DNA from: Ramazzottius varieornatus
Lineage: Eukaryota; Tardigrada; Eutardigrada; Parachela; Ramazzottiidae
Direction of reading: 5' to 3'
Assembly: GCA_001949185.1 (NCBI GenBank)
Contig: BDGG01000001.1
Coordinates: 7,030,325-7,094,324, forward strand
DNA: 64,000 nt
In this document: in pieces, positions 54,201 through 64,000 of the stretch
Layout of the letters: each line of letters begins with the position of its first letter
How positions within the stretch are numbered: position 1 is the first letter of the stretch
Position numbers and translations under genes: made by a program
Notes under the pieces: generated by a model
Databases searched by the model: none
Told to the model about the DNA's origin: nothing
What the model saw: the letters and a program-made list of their open reading frames with translations, nothing else

Positions 54201-54827
54201 CTGGAATATTCGAACGGATTTTCCGATAAAAGCGAAGCTGACCGAAACGATGTGTTTGCGAACTACCGGGTAGGTCGCTACCGCTCGTATGAGGATCAGA
54301 CTATTTCAAGACAGAGCAAACTTATGACAGGTGTCAGTAAATATTGTGAGGAAGCCTTTTGTTGAGATTTTTTGATTGTCACAAAAATGCTGAAAACGCG
54401 GTTATCATTGTCTAAAGACAAATAGTACATTTGATATTCCAGCGCTTCAAGTGGCGTTTTTGAGATGATGAGCAGCCACTGTTGTACTCGAGCTTCTGTA
54501 ATTGCAAACGAATCCGGTACATTTCAAGGTCCTCACCAATGCCTTTTCATACTCTCCGAAATTCCTAATTATGATATTTTGTAGTTCCTGATTTTTTTTC
54601 GAAGTTTGCTGTGTTCGAAAGGCGGTGAACTATGCTGTTCACGCACCAGCATACAAGAACCCATGTCGGCAAAAAACTTGTGTGTATGTGGGTGCTGATT
54701 GATTTCGCTGGTTTTCCGGTTTTTTCCTTTTTCCTTTTTCCTTTTTGGTTGGTAACGATGTGCTCCGTTTTTCAGTTCGATGAAATTGGTTTGGAATAAA
54801 CGAGACTGAAGATCTAGAGCCGCCAAA
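51299..54827. other. Intergenic between TCTP and myosin VII
   Basis: About 3.5 kb without a recognised exon. It contains palindrome copy 8 (51707-51828), a possible half copy at about 54446-54460, and a CCTTTTT tandem run at about 54722-54749, just upstream of the myosin start codon. Confidence 0.45.
51707..51828. repeat. GTGGCGCAC palindrome family, copy 8 (intergenic)
   Basis: Full-length 122-base copy from GGGAGGTAAGCAAG to CTATCAACCTCCT, with inner arms TCAAGTGGCGCACG and TAGCGCCACTTGAGG. It is the only good copy outside a gene in this window. Confidence 0.85.
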
Positions 54828-63966
<9,139 letters not shown>

Positions 63967-64000
63967 GTATCGAACTGAATCCATCTGTTTCTCAAGTCAT

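Overview
This is a gene-dense eukaryotic (animal) window of about 46% GC, by eye, with a 600-base assembly gap at 6458-7057. Genes are built of short exons with GT-AG introns of roughly 50-500 bases. A synaptic-type monoamine transporter, cysteine string protein, a TRPA channel, myosin VII, CFAP36 and TCTP together point to a bilaterian invertebrate. An ecdysozoan, perhaps a tardigrade, would fit, but the sequence does not prove it. ORF lengths alone mislead here, so the gene models below were built exon by exon from splice sites, reading phase and family motifs.

Layout. 126-3940 (+): 3' two-thirds of an SLC6 monoamine-type transporter. 4290-5529 (-): cysteine string protein. 8886-10389 (+): CFAP36. 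10827-12416 (+): GT31 glycosyltransferase-like type II membrane protein. 12.4-19.9 kb: non-coding, holding three hAT-type MITEs with perfect 8-bp target duplications. 19912-22228 (+): large ORF with PH-like segments, family not recognised. 24129-25402 (+): a second, divergent cysteine string protein. 27.1-28.2 kb (+): dead mariner. 28768-30192 (-): rhodopsin-type GPCR. 31848-34540: complete but disabled pogo/jerky-type transposon with TIRs and TA duplication. 37177-38289: a fourth hAT-type element. 39636-44820 (+): TRPA channel. About 45976-49328: decayed two-gene PIF/Harbinger element studded with paired short palindromes. 49870-51298 (+): TCTP. 54828-63966 (+): myosin VII, running off the right edge.

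The genes form no operon-like set. Several are, by family, neuronal, sensory or ciliary (transporter, two CSPs, GPCR, TRPA, myosin VII, CFAP36), but co-location need not mean co-function.

The most striking non-genic signals are: (i) a ~120-bp palindromic repeat family built on AAGTGGCGCAC/GTGCGCCACTT arms, found almost only inside introns of the host genes; (ii) four hAT-type non-autonomous elements with perfect 8-bp duplications; (iii) a pogo-type element with symmetric doubled 16-bp motifs at both ends; (iv) paired TTGGANNTCCAA palindromes spread through a Harbinger element, whose flanking bases change in a compensating way.
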